Part shown: positions 5,301 to 7,218 of the stretch, piece by piece | Numbering within the stretch: the stretch's first letter is position 1 | Layout of the letters: every line of letters starts with the position of its first letter | Assembly: GCA_902767235.1 (NCBI GenBank) | Contig: CACXGR010000252.1 | Location: forward strand, 1-7,218 | Reading direction: 5' to 3' | From: an uncultured Lachnospiraceae bacterium | GTDB taxonomy: Bacteria; Bacillota; Clostridia; Lachnospirales; Lachnospiraceae | Length of the DNA: 7,218 nt | Program-made: the position numbers and the translations under genes | The notes under the pieces: generated by a model | Told to the model about the DNA's origin: nothing | The model's input: only the letters and a program-made list of their open reading frames with translations | The model's database searches: none

Positions 5301-7172
5301 TTATGCATCCTCTTCCTTCTGTGCATTCAGGATCTGCGGGATGATCAGGATGTTGTTGATATCCATCTGCCTGTAGTCCACGTCTCTACCCGTCGCCTCT
5401 TTCTCTCTCCTTGACAGATCGTCGAGCTCCTCGTTGGGGATCAGGCAGGCGTGCATGCGCTTCTCCGCATCCTTGGCGATCCGGTTGCTGCAGGGGATCC
5501 CCTTCGCTGCGCACTCCTGATAGTGCTCCGCTTTATTGTCAAAGATCTCTCTGGGCATAGTCCTGTAGCCCATGCAGTAGTGGAAAGCGCACCACCTCAG
5601 ATGCTCCGTCTCCCCGAGGACCCTGAGCTTCTCGTCATCCGGTCTCCAGCCTTCCGCCATGATCTCCTCTTCTGTGTACCCGGACGCTTTCACGAATGCA
5701 GGGATAAACTCCGCCGAGGCCCTGGAGGACATCTTGCTGAAGGGATCGCAGGCAATCCATTTCTCCCAGCTGCTCCTGTCCGAAGTGTCATATGCGGCGT
5801 TTAAAATAATCGCGTTCCGATCCTCTTTTTTGGCGGAGAGCATATCCAGCGTAAACACATCCTTGACCTTGATCTCGCCCCCCACAAACGCCTGGTACCG
5901 GATCCCGGCCTTCGTGACCTGTACGACACAGATGTGCTCTGAATGGACCCGCTTGAGGTAGAGCATGAGGCTGTCTGACAGTTCGGCGTTCATGGCGTCG
6001 TTTCCCGCGCACACCGCTATATATTTGAGCGTATGCAGGCGGCCTGCCACGTAGTCATAGAACTCCTTGCTCCGTCCGTCCACCTGTCTGAGAGAGATGT
6101 CGTAGTTCCGGATCAGCTCCGGACACTGGGTCAGGAGGAAACCGGCCTCGTTATTCATATTGCGGGAGAACACCGTCGCGCGGAAGGTGCTGCCCACATA
6201 CTGTCCGTTCATGATCAGGTGCCGGAGGGCCGCCTGTCCCGTTTCACCGAATCCGATCACAATGCAGTCAAAGTCCTGCTCCGCTCTCCCGCTCCCGTCA
6301 AATGTCATGAACTCCCAGGGTGGGCAGAGACGGATCATCGCGCGGGCTGCCAGCTCCGCCGCACTGAAGACCTGCACGTACCCGTAGCCGTAGTCTTCCT
6401 CCGAGACCTGCAGGAGCGACGCCGAGATATCCTCGGTCCCGGGGAGCGTTATGCTGGTCCTGCCCGGATCGATCCCGTCGTTCTCCAGCGCGTCCCGCAG
6501 CGCTATGGCAAAAGACAGATTCTTGTTTCTCGAATTGTGAAGCGCATAGGCGGCGATCCTCTGCCGGTTTTTCAATCGGAGCGTGCTCCTCGTTGCCCTG
6601 TCCAGTTTGACGGCCCCGTTTCCCGTGATCACGGCCATTCCCATTTTGACCGCCTCATTGATCTTGTCGGATGTCTCACTTTCACTGAGGAGGACGACGG
6701 AGGTTCCTTTCTGCCCCAGGCTCTCCTGCCCCACCCGTATACTGTCGGAATTGATCCCGTATATGATCGTGAGGTCCCCCTTCATCGCCAGAAAGATCCG
6801 GAACCGCTTGAGGCTCTCTGCTCCGATCGTGACCATCACCGCGCTGGCAATGGAATAAAATGCGCTCAGATGCAGGATCCAGCAGATCAGGGTCGTGACG
6901 CGGCCCTGCAGCACCGGAGAGCCGGCGATCGAGGACATGTCATTTTTGCCCAGGAACATGCCGATCACGGAGAAGGGTGTCCGGATCAGGGACAGGATCC
7001 AGTCCCCGGTCGTATAGGTATACCCGATCCCGTAGATGATGCTCCCTCCCAGTACGGCCGCCATCATCATGAACGACGTCAGTTTTACGGAGTAATCCGG
7101 CTTCAGTGCCATGTTGGTCACCAGCGCCGCAAAAAACACGATGGATAAAACAATGACCGATAAAGATTCCAT
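5301..7172 (-). CDS. Multi-pass membrane protein with two Rossmann (TrkA-N-like) lobes and a divergent C-terminal RyR domain
   Basis: This complete 623-residue protein has hydrophobic segments at about 4-23, 31-53, 58-75 (weaker) and 91-116, with no K+ selectivity filter. A first Rossmann-like lobe begins at DLTIIYGINSDSIRVGQ (133-149), where the glycine motif is degenerate. A second begins at DCIVIGFGETGQ (302-313) with intact GxGxxG. The C-terminal part (about 518-610) resembles an RyR domain: ETEHLRWCAFHYCMGY (521-536), then HACLIPNEEL (574-583) and YRQMDINNI (600-608). About 25 extra residues separate these blocks compared with the channel's RyR domain. The layout suggests a ligand-sensing membrane partner of the channel encoded 33 bases downstream; its function is not known. 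ATG 7172 has AGGAGG four bases upstream and an in-frame TGA five codons upstream, so the start is firm. The 46 bases between this gene and the window edge show no recognisable promoter; the promoter or an upstream gene may lie outside. Confidence 0.85.
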   Translation of the reverse strand: MESLSVIVLSIVFFAALVTNMALKPDYSVKLTSFMMMAAVLGGSIIYGIGYTYTTGDWILSLIRTPFSVIGMFLGKNDMSSIAGSPVLQGRVTTLICWILHLSAFYSIASAVMVTIGAESLKRFRIFLAMKGDLTIIYGINSDSIRVGQESLGQKGTSVVLLSESETSDKINEAVKMGMAVITGNGAVKLDRATRSTLRLKNRQRIAAYALHNSRNKNLSFAIALRDALENDGIDPGRTSITLPGTEDISASLLQVSEEDYGYGYVQVFSAAELAARAMIRLCPPWEFMTFDGSGRAEQDFDCIVIGFGETGQAALRHLIMNGQYVGSTFRATVFSRNMNNEAGFLLTQCPELIRNYDISLRQVDGRSKEFYDYVAGRLHTLKYIAVCAGNDAMNAELSDSLMLYLKRVHSEHICVVQVTKAGIRYQAFVGGEIKVKDVFTLDMLSAKKEDRNAIILNAAYDTSDRSSWEKWIACDPFSKMSSRASAEFIPAFVKASGYTEEEIMAEGWRPDDEKLRVLGETEHLRWCAFHYCMGYRTMPREIFDNKAEHYQECAAKGIPCSNRIAKDAEKRMHACLIPNEELDDLSRREKEATGRDVDYRQMDINNILIIPQILNAQKEEDA

Positions 7173-7218
7173 ACGGCCTCCTTCTCACTCGTCTCGTCGG
7201 GGTACGGCGCATCTGCCG

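Noticed and set aside
3720..5414. Long plus-strand open frame of 564 codons opposite the channel gene
   Set aside because: Its translation is rich in His, Arg, Gln and Pro with no domain, has no ribosome binding site, and mirrors a gene with a clear selectivity filter. It is a GC-driven antisense shadow.
6033..7148. Plus-strand open frame of 371 codons opposite the 623-residue membrane protein
   Set aside because: It has antisense composition (many His, Asp, Arg and Gln), no motif and no initiation signals; the minus-strand gene explains the DNA.
7185..7218. Possible C-terminal tail of an upstream minus-strand gene ending at TGA 7187-7185
   Set aside because: Only about ten codons are visible and one frame ending in TGA is expected by chance; no identity can be supported.

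Overview
The window carries five genes, all on the minus strand, so transcription runs from high to low coordinates. GC-rich codons, strong AGGAGG-type ribosome binding sites, sigma-A-like promoters (TTGAAA-17-TATAAT and a TGCTATAAT extended -10) and an E. coli-LdhA-like D-lactate dehydrogenase suggest a fermentative Firmicute, probably a Clostridia member of the Lachnospiraceae type. This placement is inferred from style, not from a marker gene.

In order of transcription, the first unit (7172 to 3738) is a two-gene cassette. It encodes a multi-pass membrane protein of 623 residues and a two-TM potassium channel of 509 residues with a TTVGYGD selectivity filter. Both have the same layout: membrane segment, degenerate Rossmann lobe, Rossmann lobe with an intact GxGxxG, then a C-terminal ryanodine-receptor-type (RyR) domain. 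They look like a paralogous, ligand-gated membrane pair and are the most unusual part of the window together with the next gene.

The second unit (3592 to 2294) has its own strong promoter and an intrinsic terminator. It encodes an apparent fusion of an HPr-like phosphocarrier domain to a complete D-lactate dehydrogenase. HPr His15 is kept, but the regulatory Ser46 position is Asn. This could couple PTS phosphorylation, and hence PEP/pyruvate status, to lactate formation.

The third unit (2170 to 1) starts from a promoter that abuts the T-tract of the preceding terminator. It encodes a membrane-embedded YdcF/DUF218 protein and a membrane-anchored endonuclease/exonuclease/phosphatase (EEP) family protein. 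The EEP protein is cut by the window edge and lacks two expected active-site residues.

No tRNA, rRNA, CRISPR array, insertion sequence or long repeat was recognised, and no gene-free stretch exceeds 300 bases. The longest gap is the 145-base promoter region at 3593-3737.
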